A stretch of DNA of 64,000 nucleotides from Nitrospinaceae bacterium (GTDB lineage: Bacteria > Nitrospinota > Nitrospinia > Nitrospinales > Nitrospinaceae). The DNA is taken from positions 53,746-117,745 of the forward strand of contig JAHELC010000009.1 in the NCBI GenBank assembly GCA_024644405.1. Direction: 5' to 3'. This document shows, piece after piece, positions 35,937-45,277 of the stretch (its first letter is position 1; the number at the start of each line of letters is the position of its first letter). The notes under the pieces are model-generated. The model did not search any database. It was not told the origin of the DNA and saw only the letters and a list, made by a program, of their open reading frames with translations. A program made the translations under genes and the position numbers.

Positions 35937-36260
35937 ATGAAAAAAACTAAGTTTTGGTTAATTCAAATTGTAATGGTAGCTGTCTTCAGTTTGACCTTTG
36001 GGTCTCCGGTATTTGCCACCCCTCCGAATCACGCTAGCTCGGATAATACCGTGGTCGCCACGGAGTCAGGTGATGAGATGACCCATGGTGAGATGAACAG
36101 GCTGGAAAATGCAAACCTGGATTCAGGTAAAGCTGAATGGAAAAACGCTGACCCTGTACCTGCTTGTGGTCCCGAGAACCCTGAACTGTGCACCACTCAG
36201 GAACTTTGTGAAGCCGCCGGCGGGATGTGGTTTAATGTTTGCGTCTTTCCATTGCCCTAG
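35937..36260 (+). CDS. small secreted protein with C-terminal MWFNxC motif (unit 4)
   Basis: This 107-residue protein has a signal peptide (MKKTKFWLIQIVMVAVFSLT, cleavage after VFA at 27). The mature N-terminus TPPNHASSD resembles GPPDHAKGD of unit 1, while the Cys-rich end (PACGPENPELC, ELCEAAGGMWFN, VCVFPLP) resembles unit 2. It lacks the Lys/His repeat. The Gly after Asn in the WFNG motif is absent here. GCGAGG precedes the ATG. Function unknown. Confidence 0.85.
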   Translation: MKKTKFWLIQIVMVAVFSLTFGSPVFATPPNHASSDNTVVATESGDEMTHGEMNRLENANLDSGKAEWKNADPVPACGPENPELCTTQELCEAAGGMWFNVCVFPLP

Positions 36261-36290
36261 TTCAATCGAAAGATTTGTTACTCTCTCAAG

Positions 36291-36324
36291 CGCCTGACGG
36301 TTCGACCGTCGGGCGTTTTTTTTT
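36291..36324 (+). terminator. intrinsic terminator, unit 4
   Basis: CGCCTGACGG and CCGTCGGGCG form a 10-bp stem with one G-U pair and loop TTCGA, followed by nine T residues. Confidence 0.94.
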
Positions 36325-36435
36325 GCACTTGCCTCAACTGAAACGGTGGGGGAATTACAAACGGGTGGGTCTCAAGCAACCCTTGGAATTGCGAAGAAGA
36401 TTGTCCAATCCTGAGTGACGGGTTACGGACTGCAA

Positions 36436-37866
36436 TCAGCCCCGGGTCTGGCTCAACCCGTGCTTTTTGAGTTTGCGGTAGAAGGTCGTGCGGCTGATCC
36501 CTAAAAGATTGGACGCTTCGGAGATATTCCAGTTGGTCATCTTGAGGGCGCTCAGCAGTGTCTGCTTCTCACCTTCATCCAGAGATATCAAACCGGAACC
36601 CCCATTGGGTTCGCTTACTGAGCCTGTCGCCGACGCTTCTTCTGCTTGCGGGGAAGCAGAGACCTCTTGGACTGGAGGAGCGGCCTCATCCCTTGTTTTC
36701 CGGATTTCCTGGGGAAGGTTCTCGACTTCAATCGTATCGGTTTGCGACATCAGCATTGATTGCAAAATCACATTCTGCAGCTGCCGGACGTTCCCGGGCC
36801 AGCGGTAGCTGTTCAGAATACTCATGGCGTCGGGCGAGATTCGGGTAACTTCTTTATTCAATTCATCCTTGAATTTATTCAGCAGGTAACTGCACAAAAG
36901 GGGAATATCGTTCTTTCTTTCTCTCAGCGGCGGCACATGAATGGTAAAAACCACCAGGCGGTAATATAAATCTTCGCGGAAGTTTCCTTTTTCAACTTCT
37001 TTCTGCAGATCCTTGTTGGTCGCCGAAACCACTCTGACGTTGACCTGGATTTTTTTGGTGCCCCCCACCCTCTCAAAGCTTTTTTCCTCCAGAAACCTGA
37101 GAAGCTTGACCTGAAGCTTGAGACTCATGTCGGCAATTTCATCGAGAAACAGAGTTCCGCCGTCAGACAACTCCAGTTTGCCGCGGTGCGTTCCTGTAGC
37201 TCCGGTAAACGCCCCCTTCTCATGCCCGAACATTTCCGTTTCCAACAGGCTCTCGGCCAGCGCGCTGCAATTGATATCGATAAATGGCCGGTTCTCATCC
37301 GCTCCGCTGAAATGGATGGCACGCGCCACCAGCTCCTTACCGGTTCCGCTTTCACCATTGATATACACATTGACGTTGCTTTCCTTGACCTGCTCAATTT
37401 GGGTGAACACACTCTTGATGGCCGGACTCTCTCCCACAATATTTTTGTAGGCGAAAGCGCTTTCCATATCTTTTTCCAGGTTACGGATCTCGCCCACGAC
37501 ACGGGTCTGGTCCAAAGTATCTTCCACCGTCGCCAGAAATTTTTCCCGATCCGCAGGTTTGATGATGTAGTCCGCCGCCCCCAGTTTCAACGCCTGAACA
37601 GCCGCGTCGACCGCATTATTGGAGGTCACCATGATAACCCCCAATTTGGAATTCTGGGCTTTGATCCGCTTGAGGACCTCCAAACCGTCCATCTCCGGCA
37701 TTTGTAGATCCAAACAGACAATGCCGGGGTTGCGTTTCAACGCCTTCAGACAATCCGGTCCGTTGGAAAACTGCGCCACTTCATAGCCGGCTTTCCCCAG
37801 ATAATAGGCGAGCAGCCCTCCGGATTCAGGCTCGTCGTCCACCACAAATATTAAAGGTTTCGCCAT
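36436..37866 (-). CDS. sigma-54-dependent response regulator (NtrC family)
   Basis: This 476-residue protein has a receiver domain (1-120; VVDDE, phosphoacceptor Asp in CLDLQMPEMDG, Lys in IIKP), a AAA+ domain (about 145-375) with Walker A GESGTGKE, the sigma-54 contact loop GAFTGA and Walker B GGTLFLDEI, and a C-terminal Fis-type helix-turn-helix (WNISEASNLLGISRTTFYRKL). The start MAKPLIFVVDD is chosen; the frame extends to 37923 without support. It ends 112 bp from the unit 4 terminator. Four sigma-54 promoters next door are its obvious targets, with the PAS kinase at 31 kb as candidate partner. Confidence 0.95.
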   Translation of the reverse strand: MAKPLIFVVDDEPESGGLLAYYLGKAGYEVAQFSNGPDCLKALKRNPGIVCLDLQMPEMDGLEVLKRIKAQNSKLGVIMVTSNNAVDAAVQALKLGAADYIIKPADREKFLATVEDTLDQTRVVGEIRNLEKDMESAFAYKNIVGESPAIKSVFTQIEQVKESNVNVYINGESGTGKELVARAIHFSGADENRPFIDINCSALAESLLETEMFGHEKGAFTGATGTHRGKLELSDGGTLFLDEIADMSLKLQVKLLRFLEEKSFERVGGTKKIQVNVRVVSATNKDLQKEVEKGNFREDLYYRLVVFTIHVPPLRERKNDIPLLCSYLLNKFKDELNKEVTRISPDAMSILNSYRWPGNVRQLQNVILQSMLMSQTDTIEVENLPQEIRKTRDEAAPPVQEVSASPQAEEASATGSVSEPNGGSGLISLDEGEKQTLLSALKMTNWNISEASNLLGISRTTFYRKLKKHGLSQTRG

Positions 37867-38038
37867 AATTTGATTATTCCGATAAAGACCACTACAATAT
37901 TTCGTCAGGCTAAATGAACTCAATAATTATGAAAAAAACAGGATGGCCTCTTGCTTCATAAGGGTAAGCTAATTTATTTTTTTTGGCAATCCCGGATAGA
38001 GGAGCCATTTTTTTAATAGTGCCGAGCGCACTCTCAGC

Positions 38039-39157
38039 ATGAACGACACGAGCCCAGCCCACAAACCAAAAATCCTCATCGTAGACGATACCCCTACGAA
38101 CCTGAGAATCCTGGAAGAAATACTGGAAGAGGATTATTCCATCTCCGTGGCTCAAAGCGGTATACAAGCCCTGAGCATTACAGAGAAGTTTGTACCGGAC
38201 CTGATTCTCCTCGATGTCAACATGCCGGGTATCGACGGATTTGAAACCTGCCGCAAGCTGAAAGCCCAGGAAGAGACGCACCATTTGCCCGTAATTTTCA
38301 TTACCGCCCGAGCCGAGACGGAGGACGTTATCCAGGGCTTCAAGGAAGGCGGTGTCGATTACATCACCAAACCCTTCAACCATCGTGAAGTGTTGGCACG
38401 GGTCGAAACCCACCTGAAAATCCAGCAATTGATAAAACAGCTGGAACTGAAAAACGATGAATTGAAAGGACTCAATGAACTCAAAAACAAATTCTTGGGA
38501 ATGGCCTCTCACGATATGAGGAACTGCCTGAGCGCGATCAAAGGTTACTCCCAGATTCTCATGGAGGACAAAAAAGAGCTCCCTGAGAAGACCAAGGACC
38601 AATTTCTAGACTTTATCTTTAAAAGCAGTAAGAATTTGCTGCAGATGGTGAATGAACTGCTCGACGTCTCGGTCATTGAAAGCGGTAAACTGCAACTGGA
38701 CCTTCATCCTGAATCGTTAAAAAGTCTGGTCCACCATCACATCATGATCAACCAGTTTTTTGCCGACAAAAAAAACATTCATCTTCAATCCGAATTGCCG
38801 GACATTCCCAAATGCCGACTCGATGCCAATAAAATTGGCCAGGTGATCGACAACCTGATCAGCAATGCCATCAAATTTTCCGAATCCGGGACAACCATTT
38901 TTATCGGCTTGAAAGAACAGAATGAAAAACTGGTTTTTAGCGTGAAGGATGAAGGACCGGGAATTTCCGATGAAGACCAGGCCAAACTTTTTCAGCATTT
39001 CCAGAAACTATCCGCTCGCCCCACCGCCGGTGAAAACAGTTCAGGGCTGGGGTTGGCCATTTCCGAGAAAATGATCCAAGCTCATGAAGGCCGCTTGAAC
39101 GTGACCAGCCAACTGGGAGCCGGAGCAACCTTCTGGTTTGAAATTCCCCTCAAATAA
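38039..39157 (+). CDS. receiver-histidine kinase hybrid (REC-HisKA-HATPase)
   Basis: This 372-residue soluble protein has an N-terminal receiver (ILIVDDTPTN; Asp in LLDVNMPGIDG; Lys in ITKPF) joined by a short coiled coil to a kinase core with His in MASHDMRNCLSA, N box DNLISNAIKFSE, G1 DEGPGIS and G2 GLGLAI. Receiver-first kinases of this kind act as phosphorelay nodes. It is divergent from the sigma-54 regulator across a 172-bp gap. Confidence 0.92.
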   Translation: MNDTSPAHKPKILIVDDTPTNLRILEEILEEDYSISVAQSGIQALSITEKFVPDLILLDVNMPGIDGFETCRKLKAQEETHHLPVIFITARAETEDVIQGFKEGGVDYITKPFNHREVLARVETHLKIQQLIKQLELKNDELKGLNELKNKFLGMASHDMRNCLSAIKGYSQILMEDKKELPEKTKDQFLDFIFKSSKNLLQMVNELLDVSVIESGKLQLDLHPESLKSLVHHHIMINQFFADKKNIHLQSELPDIPKCRLDANKIGQVIDNLISNAIKFSESGTTIFIGLKEQNEKLVFSVKDEGPGISDEDQAKLFQHFQKLSARPTAGENSSGLGLAISEKMIQAHEGRLNVTSQLGAGATFWFEIPLK

Positions 39158-39162
39158 AAACA

Positions 39163-39291
39163 CTAATCCGCACGAATACATCTCTTTACGATATTTCTCC
39201 GCAAATCCTGTTGGGTTGTCAGAGCCACCTTTAATCGGGTGGTTCCGGTTCGAGCTGCTGATTTGACTTTCTTCTCAAGCAAAACACTCAT
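39163..39291 (-). CDS. possible small basic protein (42 aa)
   Basis: A frame starting MSVLLEKKVKSAARTG lies between two kinase genes on the opposite strand. A GGAAGGCGGAG stretch is upstream but about 10 bp from the ATG. The product is strongly basic. There is no family recognition; it may not be a gene. Confidence 0.25.
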   Translation of the reverse strand: MSVLLEKKVKSAARTGTTRLKVALTTQQDLRRNIVKRCIRAD

Positions 39292-39411
39292 ATTGTTCTT
39301 GCTCCGCCTTCCAAAAATCCCTACTATTATAAAAACTTTTGATATCAAAATTGTTTTTCTAGTTGAACAATTTGCACTTTTCATATCAACCGGTATCCGG
39401 GCCCACTCACT

Positions 39412-41379
39412 ATGATTGTTATCTTGGGAACCTCGATCGCCATCCGCATCCTGGCTGTTGTCTGGTCAGTTATTTTACTACGTCGAATTCGCGATTGGCG
39501 CATCGGTTTTCTAACCCTGATGTTCGCATTGATGGCGCTTCGTCAAATGCTGACACTGTGGAACACTCCGGCTTCCCATCTCACCGATTTCTCCCTGGCC
39601 TCATCCGAGTTGCCCGGCTTGATTGTCAGCATCATGGCTTTCCTTGCCATTTTCTCTCTGGAACAAATTCTGACCGCTCCCAAAAAAACTGAGAAAACCC
39701 TGAGAGAAAGTGAAGAGCGATTTCGCCAATTAACAGAAAATCTGAATGAAATATTCTGGATGACCAGCATCGATGGCGAAGAGATTATCTATGTCAGCCC
39801 GGCTTATGAAACCATTTTCCAGAGAAAATCAGCTGATTTATACAAGGATCCAAAAATCTGGATCAGCTACATCCATCCTGAAGATCAGCCGGAAGTTATC
39901 GCACTGTTCACCCGGGAGAACCTGGTTAGAGGATTGTTCAATGTTGAATACCGGATCAAACGCCCGGACAACTCCATACGGTGGATCCACGCCAAAGGAT
40001 TTCCTATTAAAAATGATTTGGGTGAAAATTACCGTATTGCCGGGATCGCCGTCGACATCACTGAGAAAAAACTGACCGAGATCGCCTTCAAAAACTCACA
40101 GGCCGAATTGGAAAAACGAGTGGAAGAACGCACCGTCGACCTCGTCAAAATCAATGAAGAACTGGAGAGGGACGTAACTCGACGTAAAGAAACCGAAGCT
40201 TTGTTACGAAAAGCCCGGGAAGAAGCCGAAAAAGCCAGCCGCGCCAAATCTGAATTTCTATCCCATATGAGCCACGAGCTGAGAACCCCACTCAATGCCA
40301 TTCTCGGTTACACACAACTCCTCGAACAGAACAAGAAAGGCCATTTGGACCTGAAAGAAAAGGAAAGCGTTGAACAAATTCGAATCGCGGGAAATCATTT
40401 ACTGGAACTCATCAGTGAAGTGTTGGATTTGACACAGATCGAAACCGGATCGCTGAAAGTTTTCAATGAAAATACCGACGTCTCCCGGCTTCTGAAAAAG
40501 CTGCTGCCCGTGGTCGCACCCATGGCAAACAAAAGAAAAATAATAATACGGGATCTCATATCGGAAACCGGGCCTTTATATGTCTTTGCGGACCCGACCC
40601 GTCTGAAACAGGCTTTGATCAATCTCGTGGCCAATGCGGTCAGATATAACCGTGAGGGAGGAGAGGTCTACCTGAAAAGCGAAATAACGGATGCCCTCCG
40701 GGTAAAAATACATGTCATCGATACCGGACTTGGAATTGAGGCCAGCAAACAGAAATTATTGTTTGAACCCTTTGAACGCCTGGGGGCCGAGCATTCCGGA
40801 ATCGAGGGAACCGGGATCGGCTTGACCATAACCAAAAAACTGTTGGCTTTAATGGATGGAACCATTTCCCTGAAAAGCAAAACGGGAATAGGAAGCCAGT
40901 TTACCCTTGAACTCCCGGCAGGAGATCACTCGGGACAAGCTCCAAAAGAACATCCCTTAGGGAAAATAGTCTCCAAAAAACTCAGGCAAGAAAAACAAGA
41001 TCAACAAACCATTCTTTATATAGAGGACAATAATTCCAGCCTGACGCTGGTACAGAAATACCTCGAGGAATTTACCTCCTTCAACTTTATATCCAGTCAA
41101 ACCGCAATAGGCGGCTTGGATTTGGCACGCAAACATCATCCCTCCTTGATCTTAATGGATATCAATCTTCCGGAGATGGATGGACTGACCGCCTTTAAAA
41201 AACTCCAAGGCTGGAACGAAACCCAATCTATTCCTGTCATTGCTGTGAGTGCCAACGCTATGGAGCACGATATTAAAAATGCCCTCGATTCAGGATTTAA
41301 AAATTATATAACCAAACCCATAGACTTGAACCTGCTCGTGGACACGATTCAAAAAACCCTCCAAGTCCCCACTATTTAA
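39412..41379 (+). CDS. membrane hybrid histidine kinase (PAS-HisKA-HATPase-REC)
   Basis: This 655-residue protein has three N-terminal membrane helices within residues 1-90, a PAS_3-type domain (about 100-225), a coiled coil, a kinase core with His in SHMSHELRTPLNAILG, N box NLVANAVRYN, G1 DTGLGI and G2 GTGIGLTI, and a C-terminal receiver (LYIEDNNSS; Asp in LMDINLPEMDG; Lys in ITKPI). No output domain is present, so it should pass phosphate to another protein, possibly through the REC-kinase upstream. Confidence 0.92.
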   Translation: MIVILGTSIAIRILAVVWSVILLRRIRDWRIGFLTLMFALMALRQMLTLWNTPASHLTDFSLASSELPGLIVSIMAFLAIFSLEQILTAPKKTEKTLRESEERFRQLTENLNEIFWMTSIDGEEIIYVSPAYETIFQRKSADLYKDPKIWISYIHPEDQPEVIALFTRENLVRGLFNVEYRIKRPDNSIRWIHAKGFPIKNDLGENYRIAGIAVDITEKKLTEIAFKNSQAELEKRVEERTVDLVKINEELERDVTRRKETEALLRKAREEAEKASRAKSEFLSHMSHELRTPLNAILGYTQLLEQNKKGHLDLKEKESVEQIRIAGNHLLELISEVLDLTQIETGSLKVFNENTDVSRLLKKLLPVVAPMANKRKIIIRDLISETGPLYVFADPTRLKQALINLVANAVRYNREGGEVYLKSEITDALRVKIHVIDTGLGIEASKQKLLFEPFERLGAEHSGIEGTGIGLTITKKLLALMDGTISLKSKTGIGSQFTLELPAGDHSGQAPKEHPLGKIVSKKLRQEKQDQQTILYIEDNNSSLTLVQKYLEEFTSFNFISSQTAIGGLDLARKHHPSLILMDINLPEMDGLTAFKKLQGWNETQSIPVIAVSANAMEHDIKNALDSGFKNYITKPIDLNLLVDTIQKTLQVPTI

Positions 41380-41718
41380 GTTTTTCCGTTGTTCTCAAAA
41401 TTGAGAGCCCTCTTAAACCTTTGTCCAAAAAACGGACAAATTTTGCTTCAATTGGCCCAAAATTGGCACATTTCCATTAACCACCGATTAACGTCGGCAT
41501 CATAAATCATTGATATAAAAAACTTTAATCTATTATTGCCGGCAACTTGTTATGGCATAAGAATTGAATGTATCAGGGTGAGGGCACATTTGAATTCAGC
41601 TCAGATGAGACTGAGTTCTTCATAAGTATCCGGACCGGGGGGCTGTGGAAACAGCGAGTCCGGATAAGCGGCAAACCTTCAAAAGCTGATTGCCGCAAAA
41701 AAAGAGGAGGTGTTCGTC
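41380..41718 (+). promoter_or_regulatory. structured leader before a secreted protein gene
   Basis: Three hairpins can be drawn: CTCAG/CTGAG (41600-41604 with 41611-41615); TCCGGAC/GTCCGGA (41629-41635 with 41658-41664) enclosing GCTGT-GGAA-ACAGC; and GCGGCAA/TTGCCGC (41668-41674 with 41690-41696), just before the ribosome binding site. An imperfect sigma-54-like element, TATGGCATAAGAATTGAA, lies at 41551-41568 but has GA rather than GC at -12. The leader could control translation; no known riboswitch class is matched. Confidence 0.4.
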
Positions 41719-42195
41719 ATGAAACACCTGATCATTAAAGCCGTCCTGCTGGCGACTTTTTTACTGCTTCCAAGTCTGGGAATGGGATTCCCTAATCTTC
41801 CTCTCGTTGATCCCCCGTTGAAAGACAAAACCGGCTGGAACTTAAAAGGTAATGGACTGCTCTATATCAGCTTCGACCTGGACAACAACGGCCGGGCCGA
41901 TTACCATACCGTCCATTTCGTTATAAAAACCTATTTGACCAGTGAACCCCTTAAACAATTGCCTGGTTTTTACAAAGGGTCTCCGGTTTTCTATGTCAAT
42001 TACGGACCCGCCAATCAGATATACGTGATTTCCAGGAAAGCTTTGTTTTACGCCTTTGACGTCGACGAAGACGGCACCTGGGATTTGATGTACAAAGATA
42101 TGAACGAGGACGGGGTGAATGGCAACGAGACATATTACGAGAGTCCTTCCAATATGTTCTCGGTTCCTTCCCAGGTTGCAGGAAATCAGAATTAA
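41719..42195 (+). CDS. secreted protein with Ca-binding-like Asp-rich loops
   Basis: This 158-residue protein starts at the ATG 8 bp after GAGGAGG; a GTG at 41710 is in frame but lies against that site. It has a signal peptide (MKHLIIKAVLLATFLLLPSL). The mature part holds three DxDxDG-like loops (DLDNNGRADY, DVDEDGTWD, DMNEDGVNGNE), typical of Ca-binding in secreted proteins. There are no Cys. The family is not recognised. Its long structured leader is unusual. Confidence 0.75.
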   Translation: MKHLIIKAVLLATFLLLPSLGMGFPNLPLVDPPLKDKTGWNLKGNGLLYISFDLDNNGRADYHTVHFVIKTYLTSEPLKQLPGFYKGSPVFYVNYGPANQIYVISRKALFYAFDVDEDGTWDLMYKDMNEDGVNGNETYYESPSNMFSVPSQVAGNQN

Positions 42196-42264
42196 TCCCA
42201 GCTAAGCGGGGTTCTCACAACGCCTCCCGCTCAATGCGTTCATCGGGAAACCGGGAAATCAAAG

Positions 42265-44088
42265 TCAGGAAACATTCTGTCTTTTGGAATCTCGTTTGCG
42301 GTCGTTTTCGTCCAGCAGTTTTTTGCGCAGGCGAATACTGAGCGGGGTGATCTCGGCCAACTCGTCATGGTTCAGGTACCCCAGAATCTGCTCCAGGCTC
42401 ATCCGGCGGGGCGGCGTCAGGCTGATGGTGTCGTCCGAACCGCTGGTCCGCATGTTGGTCAGTTTTTTACCCTTGCAGATATTAACCACCAGGTCGCTGT
42501 CCTTTTTATTTTCGCCGATAATCATTCCCGTGTAGACCTCTTCTCCCGGCCCCAGAAACAGCGTCCCCCGATCCTCCAGGTTGAAGATGGAGTAACCGGT
42601 GGTTTTACCGCCTTCGAGTGAAATCAGAACCCCATTGATGCGGCGCGCCAAGGCTCCGCAATAGGGAATGTAGTTGTGGAAACTGCTGTTCAGCGTCCCG
42701 GTTCCCTTGGTCAGAGTCAACAATTGCGAACGGAAACCGAACAATCCCCGGGTGGGAATCACGAATTCCAGACGAACCATATCGGAACCGGAATGCAACA
42801 TGTTCTTCATCGAACCTTTGCGTTGTCCCATCGCCTCCATCACCGGACCCATGTAGGATTCGTCCACGTCGATGATCACAAACTCTTCAGGCTCCAGGGT
42901 TTTGCCATCGACCTCCTTCATCACCACTTCCGGCCGGGACACGGCGAACTCATAGCCCTCCCGGCGCATGGTTTCAATGAGGATGCCGAGATGCAGCTCA
43001 CCCCGCCCGGAAACCTTGAACGCGTCCCCGGCACCGGTCTCCTCGACCCGGAGGGCGACATTTTTTTTGACTTCCTTGAACAGCCGGTCGCGCAATTGCC
43101 GTGAGGTGACGAACTTTCCTTCCCGGCCCGCGAACGGAGAGTCGTTAACGATAAAATTGATCGACAGCGTCGGTTCGTCAATTTCGATCACCGGCAGAGC
43201 TTCGGGATATTCGCTGTCGGCAATGGTCTCACCAATGTCCACTTCCTTCATACCGGCAACCCCAATAATATCCCCGGTCAAAGCGGAATTCACCTCCACC
43301 TGCCCCAGCCCTTCGTAAGTAAACAGCTTGGTAATCTTGAATTCCTGCATGTCGCCCGCGCGGTTGATCAGCATGTATTGCTTTTTTGAATCGTAGTGAC
43401 CGCGTTGAATTTTACCGATGGCGATGCGCCCCACGTAATCGCTGTAATCGATGGACGACACCAGCATTTGAAACGCACCTTCCGGGTCACCGTCATGCGG
43501 CTCCACTTTTTTGACAATGAGATCCAGCAGGGGTTGCATGTCTTGATTCTCACCGTCCGGTTCCAGGCGGCAGAACCCCTGTTTGGCGGAGGTATAAATG
43601 GTGGAAAAATCCAATTGCGCGTCGCTCGCGCCCAGGTTCACAAACAGGTCGAACACCTCATCGAGCGCTTTCGCCGGGTCTGCCCCGGGACGGTCGATCT
43701 TGTTGATCACCACGATCGGCTTGAGCCCCAGATCGAGGGATTTTTTGAGGACGAACCGGGTCTGTGGCATCGGCCCCTCGGCGGCATCGACAATCAACAG
43801 CACACCGTTGACCATTTTCAGGATGCGCTCGACTTCACCGCCGAAGTCGGCATGGCCCGGGGTATCGACAATATTGATTTTATATTTCTGATAACGGATG
43901 GAGGCGTTTTTGGAAAAGATGGTGATGCCGCGCTCGCGTTCCAGGTCATTGCTGTCCATCACGCAGGTCTCCGTCAACTTGTCGTCGCGGAACGTGCCGC
44001 CCTGCTTGAGAAGGCAGTCCACCAGCGTGGTCTTGCCGTGGTCGACATGCGCAATGATGCCGATGTTGCGAATCAATTCACTACTCAT
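42265..44088 (-). CDS. typA: ribosome-associated GTPase TypA/BipA
   Basis: This 607-residue translational GTPase starts [20 protein letters not shown] at 44088; an upstream in-frame extension to 44373 covers a noncoding repeat and is rejected. The G motifs are [34 protein letters not shown]. The C-terminal BipA domain is complete ([47 protein letters not shown]). It assists ribosome assembly and stress growth. Confidence 0.97.
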   Translation of the reverse strand: MSSELIRNIGIIAHVDHGKTTLVDCLLKQGGTFRDDKLTETCVMDSNDLERERGITIFSKNASIRYQKYKINIVDTPGHADFGGEVERILKMVNGVLLIVDAAEGPMPQTRFVLKKSLDLGLKPIVVINKIDRPGADPAKALDEVFDLFVNLGASDAQLDFSTIYTSAKQGFCRLEPDGENQDMQPLLDLIVKKVEPHDGDPEGAFQMLVSSIDYSDYVGRIAIGKIQRGHYDSKKQYMLINRAGDMQEFKITKLFTYEGLGQVEVNSALTGDIIGVAGMKEVDIGETIADSEYPEALPVIEIDEPTLSINFIVNDSPFAGREGKFVTSRQLRDRLFKEVKKNVALRVEETGAGDAFKVSGRGELHLGILIETMRREGYEFAVSRPEVVMKEVDGKTLEPEEFVIIDVDESYMGPVMEAMGQRKGSMKNMLHSGSDMVRLEFVIPTRGLFGFRSQLLTLTKGTGTLNSSFHNYIPYCGALARRINGVLISLEGGKTTGYSIFNLEDRGTLFLGPGEEVYTGMIIGENKKDSDLVVNICKGKKLTNMRTSGSDDTISLTPPRRMSLEQILGYLNHDELAEITPLSIRLRKKLLDENDRKRDSKRQNVS

Positions 44089-44440
44089 AATTGCGGGTGT
44101 TTCCTCAATAGATAAATGTGTCGGTGTGATTTGGAGAAGCCAGGGAGAGGATTCAACAAGGACCGGATATAATAATAGATTATACCGCAAATTCAAAGAA
44201 AAATCGCTCGAAGGAGACCTTTGCGTAGGTGTCCCCCCTCCTTTTAAAGGAGGGGCTGGGAGTGGTTGATGATTCCTTTCCTTGTTCTGTAGTTGCCCGA
44301 TGCTCCCAAATTGGTGATAACCATTAACAACCCGGAGCAATATTTTATCGGGCGGTTTTGAAAAGCGCCTCATAAATGAGGCAACTACAATGACCTGGGG
44401 TTTTGTCCCTTTGAGCGATTTCGGGAGTTATGCAAAGCTC
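44089..44440. other. intergenic region with short palindromic repeat
   Basis: No gene is seen. A near-perfect palindrome, CCCCTCCTTT-T-AAAGGAGGGG at 44235-44255, is followed by CTGGGAGTGGTT; elements of this kind are common dispersed intergenic repeats. It may also end transcription from either side. Confidence 0.5.
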
Positions 44441-44815
44441 TCAATTTGAGGGAGGCTGTGACAGGGACCGGATATACCGGACCAGTGCCTCAAGCTGATG
44501 GTCGGTAAATCCTGCAAACCTCGGCATGCCTTTTCCTTTACCGTTTTTGATCGCTTCCTTCAATTGAGCGTCCGGGATCTCTCCCATGATCTCGGCGGAA
44601 GAAAAATCCGTCGGTTTCGGTTGCAGTCCCGCGGACAGAAACCCGTCCCCTGATCCCTGATGACCGTGGCAGGTGGGGCATTTCATATCCAGATACAGCT
44701 GTTCACCCTCCGACTCCGGCAAGGGTTCGGAAAAGACAACAGGATCTCTTTGTGAAGAGTCATTGCAAGCCCCCAAAAACAGTATCAGCGCAATCCAGAC
44801 GAATAATTTTTTCAT
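44441..44815 (-). CDS. c-type cytochrome, lipoprotein
   Basis: This 124-residue protein has a lipoprotein signal (lipobox LGAC at about 14-17) and one haem-binding site CPTCH; the axial Met is probably in GKGMPRFAGFTDHQLE. It is a monohaem class I cytochrome, anchored in the membrane and facing the periplasm. GGGAG precedes the ATG. The redox partner is not shown by neighbours. Confidence 0.9.
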   Translation of the reverse strand: MKKLFVWIALILFLGACNDSSQRDPVVFSEPLPESEGEQLYLDMKCPTCHGHQGSGDGFLSAGLQPKPTDFSSAEIMGEIPDAQLKEAIKNGKGKGMPRFAGFTDHQLEALVRYIRSLSQPPSN

Positions 44816-44881
44816 GAACAGTCTCCCACCTGTTTTAAAAAATACAATTTATGATCGAGCCCGCTGATCAGGGCTTACGAA

Positions 44882-45277
44882 TCACCGTTTATAGACCAAC
44901 GATAAAACCACCCCGGAACCCAGGCCTAGCAACAGAGAAGTCAACACCCAGCTGAGCATGAGAATAATAGGGATAGGCATATAAGAATATTTCCCTATTT
45001 CGATGGCCCCCAGAAACATGCCTATGTACAAACCAAAGCGAATTCCTTCCCCGACTCCCTTGCCCTCGTAGTTAAGAGTAAAAATGTACGCTAAGATAGC
45101 AGAGAAACCAAACTGACTCATAAACATGACGGGCATCTTGTATTCTTCCTCGGGACGCCACAATTCCTTGGTTTGCGTATAAAGATCCATTAACAAATAT
45201 CCATGAACCAAAAATTCATATAGAAATACAAAAACAAACGTCACTAATACAGAAATGACATATCTTTGCTTGTTCAT
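44882..45277 (-). CDS. four-helix membrane protein of unknown function
   Basis: This 131-residue protein has hydrophobic segments at about 8-30, 52-68, 82-100 and 104-128. A segment between the first two (MDLYTQTKELWRPEEEYK) and FLYEFLVHGYLL recall a family of small hypothetical membrane proteins I have seen, but I cannot name its function. GGGAGG is 6 bp upstream of the ATG. Confidence 0.7.
   Translation of the reverse strand: MNKQRYVISVLVTFVFVFLYEFLVHGYLLMDLYTQTKELWRPEEEYKMPVMFMSQFGFSAILAYIFTLNYEGKGVGEGIRFGLYIGMFLGAIEIGKYSYMPIPIILMLSWVLTSLLLGLGSGVVLSLVYKR

Noticed and set aside
33497..36260. The four small proteins as substrates of the radical SAM enzymes
   Set aside because: They carry Sec-type signal peptides and no leader-core pattern, and the enzymes lie more than 9 kb away.
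33190..36324. CRISPR-like array from the repeated boxes
   Set aside because: Repeats are 700-950 bp apart and belong to promoters, leaders and terminators of separate genes.
41551..41568. Sigma-54 promoter before the 41.7-kb gene as a firm feature
   Set aside because: The -24 half is good but the -12 half has GA instead of GC; it is mentioned only as weak support.
41629..41700. c-di-GMP (GEMM) riboswitch, suggested by GGCAAACC in the leader
   Set aside because: The second conserved GEMM segment and the tetraloop-receptor arrangement are missing, so only an unclassified structured leader is reported.
44089..44373. N-terminal extension of TypA
   Set aside because: The extension covers an intergenic palindromic repeat, is not conserved-looking, and TypA proteins begin at the [14 protein letters not shown] start.
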